Part shown: positions 10,656-22,200 of the stretch, piece after piece
How positions within the stretch are numbered: position 1 is the first letter of the stretch
How the letters are laid out: the number at the start of each line of letters is the position of its first letter
NCBI GenBank assembly: GCA_015499995.1
Contig: JADNRV010000381.1
Location: 1-41,909 of the forward strand
From: Flammula alnicola
Taxonomy: Eukaryota > Basidiomycota > Agaricomycetes > Agaricales > Strophariaceae
Direction of reading: 5' to 3'
DNA length: 41,909 bases
Notes under the pieces: model-generated
Database searches by the model: none
What the model was told of the DNA's origin: nothing
What the model saw: the letters and a program-made list of their open reading frames with translations, nothing else
Translations under genes and position numbers: made by a program

Positions 10656-11856
10656 TTATCGTCCACGCTGTACGCGCCGAACCGTCCCCTCACCCACATG
10701 CACCTCATGGTACGCCTCCTTGCCCGAATCCCCTGGATAAACATCCTGGTGTTTCTCCCGGAGGTGCTTCTGGGTCATGTTCTTCCTCGAGTGTTTGTAC
10801 TCGTCGCCGTACGGGCAGACAGGGCACTTGTATCTAATGTTCAGGTGAGTCTCGACGTGGCGCATCAGGCTCGACCGCGTTTTCTGCTTGAAACAGCCAT
10901 CCCATTTGCACGTCACCATCCCAGACTCGTCCTCAGCAGGCTCCGTGGCGGGCTCCTGGGCCCTGGCCTTTCCTTTCCCCTTCCGCGTCGAATCCGTGTC
11001 ACCAGCGCGTTCTTTTGCATGGGAGGACCCAATGCCGTGCACCGCGGTGGCATGCTCCTCGAAGTCGTCCATGCCAATAAACATTTCCAAACCGGTGCAC
11101 ATGTCATAGTGGCACCAATGTCCTGTCCTGATTCCAATGGAGCGGGAGGCGCCTGAAGCAGGCTCAGCAGTGACGAAAAATGAGTCGACATTGGAAGGGG
11201 ATGACGAGGGGCCAGCAATGGCCTCGGTCCCAGGTTTAAAATAAGGCTCCGGGGCACGATGGCGTCTCCTCGCTGTCGTCGTTCTCTCTTCACCCAAGTG
11301 CCCTGGCGGACAGGCATTGGCAACCGTCGCAGAATCCGTGTGAATGTAGGGCAGGTGAACCATCCCAGTCTGGGGGTCGATTGGGATCGCTTGTGGATGT
11401 TCTGGCACGTAAGGCGCCGCGTTCATACCGGGGGCCGATTGGCTGCCGTTCGAGGCGGTGAAAACAGGATTGCAGCGAAATCCTGCGAGAGGAGCCATAA
11501 CTTCATGGTGTGGATGTCTAAAACCGTAAGCAGACGATGGTACAAACCCGAGGCGAGGGTCAATCCCAGCCTGGGGGTACATCGGAAGCATCGAGTATGC
11601 CAGGCTGCAAGACGACAGTGTCAATCTAGGGCGGCGAATAGGAATAAAATATTGTGACATACTGCTGATCTCCCCCATTCAATAATATCGCGTCCACGTT
11701 CGCTTGTGGCACATCTAATAAACTAAATTCGTCGCCTTCGCCAGTGATATCGAAATAGTTGGAATCGGGAACTGTATAGTAATACTGGTAACCATCTGAA
11801 GAAATAAAGTGAGCTTAGAAATGCGAAAGCAACGAGTGGCGAGGCAGCGTACCCAT
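10656..11856 (-). CDS. C2H2 zinc-finger protein, family copy 1
   Basis: Three exons: 11856-11853 (only ATGG, in a CCACAATGG start context), 11795-11663 and 11604-10656; the total of 1086 bases is an exact multiple of three and encodes 361 residues. The N-terminal half is Pro/Ser-rich and lacks known domains. The C-terminal third holds three Cys/His fingers: C-x4-C-x14-H-x4-H (CHYDMC to ATAVH), C-x4-C-x11-H-x3-H (CKWDGC to HVETH) and C-x2-C followed by HLREKH. A basic stretch (RKGKGKARAQE) between fingers 1 and 2 may act in nuclear import. It is probably a nuclear DNA-binding regulator; the target is unknown. The paralog at 13970-15487 shares exon layout, finger spacing and upstream DNA. It appears intact. 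Confidence 0.8.
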
Positions 11857-12019
11857 TGTGGCAGAAGAAGTACGCGTCGAGAGAAATGTTGCGTTGAAAA
11901 AAGGTGCGAGGCAGGTAGGATGAGAAGTACAGTTAAGGATGCAACGGCGCGCGAAGACTAAAGAAACTGGTGTGCGAAGAGGTGATGGGATGGAATACAG
12001 AGGAAAAGCGAAGAGGAAC

Positions 12020-12440
12020 AGAATTTATGGGACGCGGTTTGCGCAAGTCAGGTGATCGCTCCATGTTTTCCAACTCGCGTTCAACAACCCGTAACAACCT
12101 TAGCACATCAAGTGGCCTCCTGCCTCAATAGAATGCTGAATTAGGACGCCGTTATAACTTCTGCGCCGCGCAGCAGAGGTCGTCGAGATGGAGGAGAACC
12201 CAAATCCAAGAGAAACGACTATCTTGACTGTGGTCACCATCGAGTGGCGTCCTACGTGAGCGTCGTTCGTATGGAGCGCGAACTAAAACGCTCACACAGC
12301 TCAAAGGCTGACCATACGTCCGTATTCTTCATGCCTTCTTCTTCCTGGTGACTTCGATGGCATCCGTCAAGTCTGGATAACACCAGTCAGACAACAGATT
12401 CATTTTAGCGAATGGATGGGTGGGCATACGCACAAGTGGT
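12020..12440 (-). promoter_or_regulatory. Shared upstream module, copy 1
   Basis: Reading toward the C2H2 start at 11856, this region contains GATCACCTGACTTG and GCAAACC (12036-12057), then a CCATAAA box. The block TGGTCACCATCGAGTGGCG occurs farther upstream. The same elements occur at 15660-15960 and 25305-25690, and the conserved motif lies 180-192 bases before the start codon in all three cases. The constant spacing suggests a common promoter; CATAAA may serve as the TATA-like element. Confidence 0.6.
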
Positions 12441-12449
12441 TTCACCAGA

Positions 12450-13330
12450 AAAGATTCGTTAAACACCTAGATATGTTCCACGGGACTGGGCCTCTCGCCC
12501 GATTTCATGCAGGGCAGAGCGTAAGCGGGGTGCCAGCTTAAAGCGCGACAGTACCCTAATTTGATACAAAAGACACAAAAAAGCGACGGCGTGCACAGAA
12601 ATTCCCCTTCTAGGCTGTTATACGCATAGCTGGCGATGCAGAGCTGACCCAGGCGATCTTTCGCCACCAGCAGATGTCATATCTTCTAGAATTCGTGGCG
12701 AACGGGGGTAGGGTCACAATTCGCCAATGTTTAACTGCCGGGCATTCATACATGAGCAAAGACTCGACAAAGGGCGCTTTCGCGTGCTGGAATGTAGCAT
12801 CAGCGCTCGGAATGCAAGGGAAGCACGCGGACAGAATTGCTGGTCTTAGTCCCCTGAGAGTTGGACAGCTAACACATCTTGAGAGAGATCAGAGGTAGCG
12901 AGTGTTCCTACGCGATTTCATTCCTATAAAACGAATGAAAGAAAAGATGAGTTCAGAGGAGGTTCAAGTTATCGGGGCAAATCGGATAGAACCGTCGCGC
13001 TCACCATTGATCACGTCCGAGAGGATTGACGCGTTACAGGGCTTTTTTCATGCAATTCCAGGCGTATATCACGTCCCCAGGAGGACCAGTGCTGCCTGGT
13101 CTTTGTGGAATTGGAGAACATCGTGGTGACGTGGCTGACTTTGGACCGGTAAGGGGAGATGTGATTCGGGTGAAGAGTGAAAGGGAACCAAATCGGGTGA
13201 AGCGCTTTGGAAGCGCTGAGCGATCGATAAGCACGAAGTTGTCCATCCACCCAACATCCACCTAACCTCCATCCGCTCTAAAGAGGATTCGAACGCAGCC
13301 GTAGACACTGCTAGACACTGCGTGATAAGG
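12450..13330. repeat. Non-coding part of a tandem duplication, copy 1
   Basis: This stretch aligns with 15960-16650: for example GATTTCATG near 12505 and 15967, CAGATGTC near 12670 and 16106, CTCGACAAAGG near 12766 and 16201, ATGCAAGGGAA near 12811 and 16252, and GATGTGATTCG near 13158 and 16607. Many base changes and small indels separate the copies. No gene is recognised, so it is the far upstream part of the duplicated C2H2 unit. Confidence 0.6.
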
Positions 13331-13965
13331 GTAAATAGTCGAACTCTGACAAGCTTAAGATGTCGACAGTAACTTTTGGATAAGTTATTTCTGCCCTTAT
13401 TTGCTGTGCGGTTAGTGATTTGATACTTTCACTGACAATAGAAGGACAACGGCACCCTTGAGCTCTTCAAAATCCGCCTCCGAACATCTAGAGCTCGGAA
13501 AACCTGCGGTATGAGGGGTGCCTTTGAACCTATGAAGGCAACGGATAGGCGGTGGCTGGCATGCTTCGCGTGCTGACCACCATGCCCCAGTCGAAAATAT
13601 CCATGCCGGTCTCACCTCATAATCACCCTCTGATTTTTCATAGATTAAATAGTGAATTTATATTTTATTTATTTGATCTTTGTTCACTTTACTGTAAAGA
13701 AGACGGGCGCATCTGGAACGTGTAATTGATTGGGAAGTGACTTTATATTTTGTATACAGTGGAACTAGTAATGAGTCGGACAACGGAAAACACATACATG
13801 ATATATAACGATACAGATAACAGGGGAAAAAATTCGAGAGAGTACTTACGGCTACAGATCTATGATAGAATGATATATGCTTGTGGTACAGATGGACATG
13901 TAGGTATAACATATTACTGCGAGGAAAAATGAGAGTCATCGTAAAGGCATGATAAAAGGAATGTC
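13331..13965. other. No gene recognised
   Basis: AT-rich sequence between the two C2H2 repeat units, containing only short ORFs. It probably includes the 3' untranslated region of the gene at 13970-15487. Confidence 0.5.
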
Positions 13966-13969
13966 GTTA

Positions 13970-15487
13970 TTATTTAACCACCTCATTGTGAGCCTCCACC
14001 CTCACCCCATTGATCAACAAAAATTCCACTCTGTGCTTCTTCCGGATATGCGACTTGGTATCAGTTTTCCTCGTGCATGCAAACTTACAGTAAGGGCACT
14101 TGAACTTGACGTCCAAGTGCGTCAGGACGTGCCGCATGATACTCGCTGGCCCGAGCGTGTCCGATCTGCCACATCCTTCCCACTTGCACTTGACGCGGGC
14201 TTCCTGTGGCGTAGAGGCAGATGTAGAGGCCACCATATCTTCCAGAGACACCAGATCCGCCATCACTACTGTAGGCGAAGCCACCGCTGTCTTCTTCCTC
14301 CCCTTGCCTTTCTGGATACCATGTGCCACGTCCAGGTGCGCCGTCAATGCGTCTACGCCGACGAAGATGTCCTTTCCGGTGCATGGATGATATAGGCAAT
14401 GATGGAGGAGTCTAGCCCCCCAGAGATAACTGGAGAGGTGTTTGAGATGGGTGTGGGGCTAGACGAGGAAGAGGGCGAGGAACCGGCAGTGGAGGGGGAA
14501 GCGCCGCCGGCGGAGGGAGCATGGGAGGGGGAACGACGAGGATACGGCGCCGGAGCGCGATGGCTCGGTCTTGCTTTCGGCACTGTGCCACGAACCGAGT
14601 GTCCCGCGTCCTGTGAGCCACTCGCGTGTGGTGGCATTGTCTGAGAGATGGATGTGTTGGTATCGGTGACGGTCGAGGCATCGAGCTGTTCAGAGGACTG
14701 GATCTGGTACTGGTGTTGTTTTTCGAAGTCTTCAGAAGCCGTGAAGTTATCAGCACCTGCGTCAGAAGCCATACTTGCTGGCGTCTTCATTTGCCGTTGA
14801 GGGTAGTAAAAGGATGAGAAAGTACCGCCAACAGTGGCAAGTCGAGGAACGGCTTGGACCCATGAGCCACTCGCCTGTGGCCCCATCCGAGTCGTGTGTT
14901 GCTCGAGCCATCCATGACCATGCCAAATGGCGCCGTTCCTGTCGTTGTCGTTGTTAACAGCACCAACCGAACAGCCGATCCAATTCGAGTTGATTGTGAT
15001 CGGGGGTGGCTGGAAGTAGCCGTTATTCCCAATTTCGGCTCCGTGATACTGGTCGATGGCTGGAGCGGGGAAGGTAAAGATGGAATGCTGGACTGCTTCG
15101 AGGGGAGGTACAATTTGGTGAGGATGGTGAACATATGAATCGGGTCGAGTGGCGAGGTCGGGAAGACTTCTGGTTGCACCATCAGGGTGCATTGGAATGG
15201 CTTCCCCGTGTAAGCCATCTGGAACGTCATACTGTGCGCTGCGAGATGATTGTGTTAATCTATGAGTGGCAGATAGGTGATAAGTTTTATGACGTACCTG
15301 GTACTTTGGTTGATCTCATCGAAAAAAAGTGCCTGGAACTCTGCTGGTGGCATCTCGAAAGACGCGAGCCCTTCTCCATCGTCTGCGAAGTAGGAGCGTG
15401 TGAGCTGGCCGTGCACTTGAAAAGGGTCTGGAAAAGAATTACAGTAAGAAACGCGAAAGACACTGGGTGGCAAGGCAGCGTACCCAT
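13970..15487 (-). CDS. C2H2 zinc-finger protein, family copy 2, with one probable base-call frame break
   Basis: Three exons: 15487-15484 (ATGG only), 15427-15298 and 15238-13970. The layout equals that of the copy at 10656-11856. Exon 2 reads DPFQVHGQLTRSYFADDGEG; exon 3 carries a long Ser/Pro-rich region (SSPSSSSSPTPISNTSP) and then three fingers: C-x4-C-x14-H-x4-H (CLYHPC to LDVAH), C-x4-C-x13-H-x3-H (CKWEGC to HVLTH) and C-x2-C-x12-H-x4-H (CPYC to HIRKKH). Frame changes between the Ser-rich part and finger 1 at a run of six C (plus strand 14416-14421); adding one base gives an exact 468-codon frame. It is a probable nuclear regulator of unknown target. A genuine frameshift allele is the alternative. 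Confidence 0.72.
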
Positions 15488-15657
15488 GAAGGAAGGAGTG
15501 GGGTTTAATAGAGATATGTGTTGAAAACACGTGAAGGTCGTAGAAAGAAAAGTGTAAATGAAGGTAGAAGTCACTACTGGCGCGTAAAGGATAAAGAAAC
15601 ACGTTCACGAGGTGGTGATGGTGGGGTAGGATAAGGAAGAGAAGTGAAGAGGAGCGG

Positions 15658-15960
15658 ACTTTATGGGATGGGTTTGCACAAGTCAGGTGATCGGGTTTCG
15701 TCGCGTTTTCCATCAACAACTCCTAGCAATCCTATGTTACAAAGTGGGCCTCCTGCCTCGATAGAACGCCGGATTTGGATGTCGTTACAGCTTCTGTGCC
15801 ACGCAGAGGTCGCCAAGCTGGGAGGAGAACCTCAACGCCAAGGCCAATGTCGTTACCGTTGAGTGGCGTCCTACGCGTCCGTTGTTCGTCCGAAGAACGA
15901 GATTTTTGTTCAAGAAGACTCGGTCAAAGGCCTGGATATTTTTCTGGGGACTTGATGTTT
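15658..15960 (-). promoter_or_regulatory. Shared upstream module, copy 2
   Basis: GATCACCTGACTTG and GCAAACC lie at 15671-15692, about 184 bases upstream of the start at 15487, with CCCATAAA between them and the gene. GAGTGGCGTCCTACG follows farther upstream, as in copy 1 near 12240. Confidence 0.6.
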
Positions 15961-16650
15961 CATCCGATTTCATGAAGAGCCGAGCATAAGTGGCATGCGA
16001 TAGAGCTCAACAGTAAGTTGATTCATGAACACGGAAGCGAAAAACAGTGCTCCAGAGAGAAGTTTGGCCACATACAGCTGATCGAGATGAGTGTTTATCG
16101 CCCCCAGATGTCGCATTTTCTAAGATTTCGTCACGAAATTGGATTCTAAACTCGCCGCATAGCCTAGTGTTTAACACCCGGGCATCCATACATGGCAAAG
16201 GCTCGACAAAGGCACTTTTTGCTCACTGAGATGCAGCGTCACCACCAGCAATGCAAGGGAAATGCGGGCGGACATAATTCCAGACTGTAATGCCAACAGT
16301 AAACACGGAGGTCATCCCGTATATCTTGAACAAACGTTAACATTGGGAGAGTATCGAGTGGTTTTACACGATTTATCCCTGCAAATCGGCCGAAAGTTCA
16401 GGTTATCAATGTGAATCGCATCAGTGCTGTAGCACTCACAGCTTGATCATGTTCATGTGTATTGACGCATCATGACGCACTATAGGGCCTTTCTCTTCAA
16501 TTGGAATACAATTCCAGCCCGATATCGCGTTCAAAGCAGGATGACTGCTGCCGGTTCTTTGTAGCATTGAAGAATATCGTGGTGACGTGGCTGACTATCA
16601 GCAGAGCGATGTGATTCGTGTGAAGGGTCACAAGGGTCGAGGGCGCTAGC
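15960..16650. repeat. Non-coding part of a tandem duplication, copy 2
   Basis: This is the counterpart of 12450-13330 with the same order of matching blocks. No gene is recognised in it. Confidence 0.6.
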
Positions 16651-17193
16651 CGAAGGAAATTTAGGCATCACAGGCACAAGCGCCAGGGGCAAGTTAATAC
16701 TCGTTGAATACTCAACTGCTGGCTATATACAGGAAATACTGTCGAGAACGAAATTCTTGGAATTTTTAAACGCTCATTACACCCATCTTTCCACCTTTGA
16801 CGAGGCCTTCATCCGATTTGACTGGTTTTGCCTTCTCTGCTCGTGGCTTACCTCTCAAGACACGAGATAGTACGCCAACCCCGACTAAGAGCGCACGATG
16901 ACGCATCGATGCATCAACCCGAATGGTTGACAAGATTTGCAACGCTGTCGGTATGTGTTCCCTTAGTCTCCTAAATATGGTGCTCTAGCACCTGTCTCAT
17001 ACAAAGACACGTCCCACAATCTCGCTGTCTCCACCAAATCTGCAAAGTCTTCTCTGGCTACAGTGTGTACCATCGCTCGCCGGCTACACTTTTCCTTCCC
17101 CTGATAATCGACTGTGCCAGGCATCCATACGCCGATCTCCATCTATATACCGACATTGCTTCATATTGCCGCCAATCCTCCTTGTCCATTGGC
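16651..17193. other. No gene recognised; target flank of the non-LTR element
   Basis: Short ORFs only. The stretch ends at the left copy of the retrotransposon's 15-bp target-site duplication. Confidence 0.4.
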
Positions 17194-17208
17194 AACTCCG
17201 AGAGCTGG
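17194..17208. repeat. Target-site duplication of the non-LTR retrotransposon (left)
   Basis: AACTCCGAGAGCTGG at 17194-17208 is repeated exactly at 23553-23567, directly after the poly(A) run. A long duplication next to a 3' poly(A) tail is the expected footprint of target-primed reverse transcription. Confidence 0.75.
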
Positions 17209-17368
17209 ACCGCTCCTTGATCCGGCACCACCACCACCTCCCCTTTTCCCACGCTTTTTAGCAGGGATAAACGAGTCTCGGTGGTAAGTCGGCGTCGAGA
17301 GAGTAGACACAGCAATTAAATCATACCAGAGGAGGTAATAACATCTACAACTCACCTATAAAAATACC

Positions 17369-19291
17369 ATGGCGAACTCGAGAGAGTCCACCCCGGTCGC
17401 GAGCGGGGCATCCGGCACATTACGGAGCCAATCGCAGAAGTCAGCAACAACGGTACAGAACATGTCAAGGGAAGATTTGATAAAACGCAGCGGGCTTACG
17501 ACACCGGTCAAAGACCCGACCACAGCTAGGAAGTACCTCGAGAACACCGGGTACCTGCCCAAGGGCGAACCAGCAACCTTGAAGGTCTTGGCTCTGCTCG
17601 CGCTACAATTGGCAGCGTTACCACAAGTGCCGAAGCCTGTAGTGGACGGAATTCGAGCGATCGCCTTCTTAACGGAGGAATATATGGAGGAGGAATTGGT
17701 AACGAGGATAGTGGGGGCGGTGTTGGGAAGGATAGAGGATGGGATTAAGGAGTTGCCCACGGTGGAGGCGATCGAAGGGGCGGCGGATGAGTTTCGACTG
17801 GCGGCGAGGGAAGCGGGTGCGGCGCTTGAGGATTTCAGGGACGAATGTCAGGAGATAACCAGCCAATTGCAAGAAGCAGCAGACAGCGCGACGCAAGGAG
17901 CGACAGCAACTGCCACGCAGAATGCGACACCACAGAACACCAGCGCGACGTACGCGGATATGTTGGCCAACGGCACAAACAACCCACGCCTTTCAGCCGC
18001 GTTAGCGCGGGCGCAAGTAGCGCAACGTCAGATTTTGGTCGATGCAGCACCGGGGGGAACGAATGGGTTGAAGGAGTTGACGGAGCGGCAGCTGGTGGCG
18101 AAAGGAAACCTAACGTTGGAGTTGATGGCAGAAGGGTTGACGGGGAAGCCGCTGGACGTACGGTTTGTGGGAGCGAAGAAGTTGGCGAACGGGGGGGTGG
18201 TCTTTGACCTGAACGCGGAGGAGGCAGCGGTATGGTTGCGAGGAGATGAAGCCATGACAAGCTTCCTGTCAGCCATGGGAGGAACCTCGGTCGTTAAGCC
18301 CCGCCTATGCCAAACCATCGTGGAATACGTCCCCGTCAGTTTCCAACCAGAGGTAGAAGGGACGCTGATGGAGGTCGAGGACGCGAACGGACTGCCCAGG
18401 GGGTCGATCGCCTTCGCAAAATTCATCAAACCTGTCTTGCGACGAACAAAGCTGCAGGCGACAGCCCACGTTATCATCGGGTTCGTGTCGCAAGTGCCTG
18501 CAAATCATGCCATCAAGGAGGAGGTGTACATCGAAGGCAAGAAGGTCCTCGTACGGAAACTGCTGCCAGACGCCGAGCGCTGTTTCAAGTGCCAAACAGT
18601 TGGAGCAAACCATCGCGCCGTTGCTTGCAAGGCGACCGGCGACACCTGCGGACGCTGTGGGAAGGGGCACCGTAGCTCAGCCTGTCTGATCACGGACAAG
18701 GATCAGTTCTTTTGTTCGAACTGCAAAGTCCGCGGACACGGGGCGGCTGACAGGAGATGCCCGCAATTTGTGGCAGCCACGCTCAAGTTGCATGCCACGA
18801 TCCCGGAAGCAGGTTATAAGTATTTCCCTACGGAAGACCCAGCAACGTGGGAGCCGGCAGCACCCACACACGACATCTACACGAACAAGCAGGACTCGAC
18901 ATGGCAGACAAGCGAGGGAGGTTTCGGAGGTGGATGGACAGAGGTGCGGCAGAGTAGGAATGGGCGAGGCATGGGGCGGTTGGCAGGCGGAGCAGCAGGC
19001 AGAGGCGGAGGGGTAAGGATGCAATTAGGAACTGGAAGGACAGGGACAGCGGCACGGGGAAGAGGAGGAGCGGCATGGAGAGGACGAGCAGGGACAGGAG
19101 ATGGGAAAGGAAAGGGCCCGGCCAACAGCCAACAGAGCACACTCCCAGAGCAGTGGAGTGTAGGCGCGACGGGAGGGGGTGGAGATGATGCTTGGGGCGA
19201 CCAAACGTTCCCAACGGGAGCGAACCTGACGGCACTGCCAACACAGCGCGAGACCGTCCCAACGTCGGAAACGACACGGACGGATGTCTGA
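17369..19291 (+). CDS. LINE ORF1, nucleic-acid-binding protein with CCHC knuckles
   Basis: A 640-residue ORF starting in a TACCATGG context. The N-terminal part is helical and acidic. Around residues 405-475 lie Cys/His knuckles: CFKCQTVGANHRAVAC, CGRCGKGHRSSAC and CSNCKVRGHGAADRRC. The C-terminal 130 residues are rich in Gly and Arg, an RGG-like tail that would favour RNA binding. In related elements the ORF1 product coats the element RNA to form the particle used for reverse transcription. The end overlaps the ORF2 start by 8 bases, so ORF2 is probably translated by reinitiation or start-stop coupling. No stop or frameshift was found. Confidence 0.85.
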   Translation: MANSRESTPVASGASGTLRSQSQKSATTVQNMSREDLIKRSGLTTPVKDPTTARKYLENTGYLPKGEPATLKVLALLALQLAALPQVPKPVVDGIRAIAFLTEEYMEEELVTRIVGAVLGRIEDGIKELPTVEAIEGAADEFRLAAREAGAALEDFRDECQEITSQLQEAADSATQGATATATQNATPQNTSATYADMLANGTNNPRLSAALARAQVAQRQILVDAAPGGTNGLKELTERQLVAKGNLTLELMAEGLTGKPLDVRFVGAKKLANGGVVFDLNAEEAAVWLRGDEAMTSFLSAMGGTSVVKPRLCQTIVEYVPVSFQPEVEGTLMEVEDANGLPRGSIAFAKFIKPVLRRTKLQATAHVIIGFVSQVPANHAIKEEVYIEGKKVLVRKLLPDAERCFKCQTVGANHRAVACKATGDTCGRCGKGHRSSACLITDKDQFFCSNCKVRGHGAADRRCPQFVAATLKLHATIPEAGYKYFPTEDPATWEPAAPTHDIYTNKQDSTWQTSEGGFGGGWTEVRQSRNGRGMGRLAGGAAGRGGGVRMQLGTGRTGTAARGRGGAAWRGRAGTGDGKGKGPANSQQSTLPEQWSVGATGGGGDDAWGDQTFPTGANLTALPTQRETVPTSETTRTDV

Positions 19292-22200
19292 AACACCAGA
19301 CACGAACACACCACAGCGAGAGTTGGTGATCTGGCAACAGAACATCAACGGCTCGCTTGACGGACAGCTGGACCTCCTGCAGACCGTCAACCCACAGAAA
19401 TACGACATCGTCATGTTGCAAGAGCCGTCAATTGACTTCCTAGGACGAACCCGGGGGAATGCGCATTGGAGGCCCATTTACCCAGCCGGACACCTTGACA
19501 ACCCAAAGGCAACGCGGTCGATTATCCTCGTCAACACCAGGCTATCAACGAATTCGTGGACGCCGATTGGTTTCCCATCTGGCGATGTTACCGGCATGCA
19601 AATTCACGGAGACTTTGGCACTATACGTTTCATCAACGTCTACAACAATTGCGATGACAATGCTAGCCTAGAAGTAATCAAAGCCTACCTCAGAGACCCG
19701 GCACATAGAGGCCATCCACGAGCGCCACTCCATACGGTCTGGATGGGCGATTTCAACCGACATCACCCGCTGTGGGATGAGGAGCGGAACCACCATCTCT
19801 TTACCACCGCCAACCTCAACAAAGCCCAGGTATTGATCGACATGCTGACACGATACGGCATGAAGATGGCCCTACCAAAAGACATACCAACGTTGGAAGC
19901 TTTCGGGACGAAGAATCTAACGCGCGTCGACAACGTTTTCTGCAGCAGCGGGTTGCTAAGCGCATTTATCAGCTGTGACACAGACCCGACACGGAGACCA
20001 GTAAAAACTGACCATATGCCAATCATCAGCGTTGTCGACATTACACCCACAACAACAGCATTCGAGCCAAAGAGGAATTACCGAGGGACGGACTGGATAG
20101 GGTTTGCAGAGGTGCTAGAGGCAGAGTTAGCGAAGTTAGGAGAGGTACGGGAGATAGAGAGCGTGGAGGAATTCGAGAGGGCAGTGGAAGGGGTAGAAAC
20201 AGCAATCCGGACGGCCACGGAGGCCCATGTACCGATGACGAAGCCATCTCCGTACGCAAAACGATGGTGGTCCCATGAGCTGGCAGTCGCCAAAGCGGCC
20301 TCGCAGAGGCTAGCACGAAAGTCCCACCACCTGGCACTCAACCAGGAGCATCCGGTTCATGAAGAGTACAGACAGCTTCGCAACGCATACTCCGAACAAG
20401 TGCGATATGCAAAGGCAGACCATTGGGCGGATTGGCTCGAGCATCTAGACGAAACCAGTGTGTGGACAGCCAGCCGTCTGGTTACAGGACCGGCATCCGA
20501 TGGAGGGCGAGCGCGCATGCCAACCTTACAGATCAGACACCCAGAGACGAAGGCAGTTATACGGGAAGCAGTCGACAATGCCAGCAAAAGCCAAATGCTC
20601 TTCGAGGCATTCTTTCCGCCTAAACCTGCCATACCGTTCGACGACACAGGCGCCATCTACCCACCACCGAAATGGGCCTTCGAACCGGTAACTGACGTCC
20701 AAATCCACAGAGCCATTCAGAGGATGAAACCGTACAAGGCAACACGGACAGGAACACCGTCCAACTCCGTATTCACGCACAACCGTCCAGTGCTGGTACC
20801 GCGCCTGGGACCCATCTACCGTGCCACAGACCGACTGCAAGTCTACCCGAGCAGCTGGAAACTGACGGAGACACCTGTCTTACGCAAACCAGGCAAGCCG
20901 GACTACACGATCCCGGGGGCGTGGAGGCCAATCGTACTGTCTGACGGAATGGCGAGGGTACTAAACATGTGCAAGACGGAGGATGCAGTGAAGATGGCGG
21001 AGGCAGAAGGGTTGCTACCAGAGAACCACTTCGGTGGGCGTCCAGGCCGAGCCACGACAGACTCGATACATTTGGTGGTCAAGACCATCAAGGATGCGTG
21101 GCGGAGGACAGAGGTGGCATCGGTATTGTTTTTGGACGTCAAGGGCGCATTCCCGAGTGTGGCAGTGGATGTGCTACTACATAACCTTCGGATGCGAGGA
21201 GTGCCGGTAGAGCATGTGGAGTGGGTGCGGAGGCGATTGGAAGGACGACGCACGACCCTAGTTTTCGATGACTATCGCTCCGAAGTCTTCAGTATCGACA
21301 ATGGTCTGGACCAAGGTGATGCACAATCTCTCATCCTGTATATCCTCTACAACGCAGGGATCTTGGTCATCCCAATCCGACGGAATGGCGAGTGGGCGTT
21401 CGTGTTCGTAGATGATGTCGCGCTGGTGGCAACGGGAAAGAACTTCACAGAGACCCACAGAAAGCTGAAGAATATGATGACACGTAACGGCGGCGTTCTC
21501 GAATGGGCACGAAAGCACAACTGCTCGTTCGGCATAGAGAAGTTTCAACTACTGGATGCCACGCGGACCACAATACCACACCCATTCATACAGCGAAAGC
21601 GCATCCCATTACCGCGGACAACGATGGTCGTAGAGGGCCACAGGATAAAGCCGCAAGGGGTCGTCAAATTCCTGGGACTGCACATCGATCAGGAGCTGAA
21701 ATGGAGCAACCAACACGCGGCGGCATTGGCGAAGGGTCAGGACTGGATGATACAATTTGGGCGACTGGCGAGGCCGTCGGGGGGGATGAGTTTCAAGCAC
21801 GTCAGGCGACTGTACCTTGGGATAGCAGTGCCGCGCATGCTCTACGCAGCAGACATCTACCTGACACCCTACCGCCGCACGGACGGCGCGCACCAAGAAC
21901 CCAAGGCAGGGCGGGCAAGAATCAACAAGCTGGCCTCGATACAGCGAAAGGCGACGATCATGATTACAGGAGGCATGCGGTCGACGCCAACGGACATTCT
22001 GAATGTCCACGCCAACTTACTACCTTTCAACTTGCTTGTGGACAAGGTGCGACACGACGCCGCCCTACGTCTAGCAACACTGCCAGCAACACATCCATTA
22101 CATGGCCCAGTACGCAAAGCAGCCAACAACTACGTCAAGAAACATCCCACGCCTCTACACGAGCTCATGCACACATACTCCATAAAGCCGAAGTCAATGG

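Noticed and set aside
13268..13290. Possible tRNA T-loop (GTTCGAATCC on the minus strand)
   Set aside because: The flanking bases do not form a T stem, and no D or anticodon arm is found at the right distance.
18828..19477. Minus-strand ORFs across the ORF1/ORF2 junction
   Set aside because: They are shadows of the GC-rich LINE coding frames and have no domain features.
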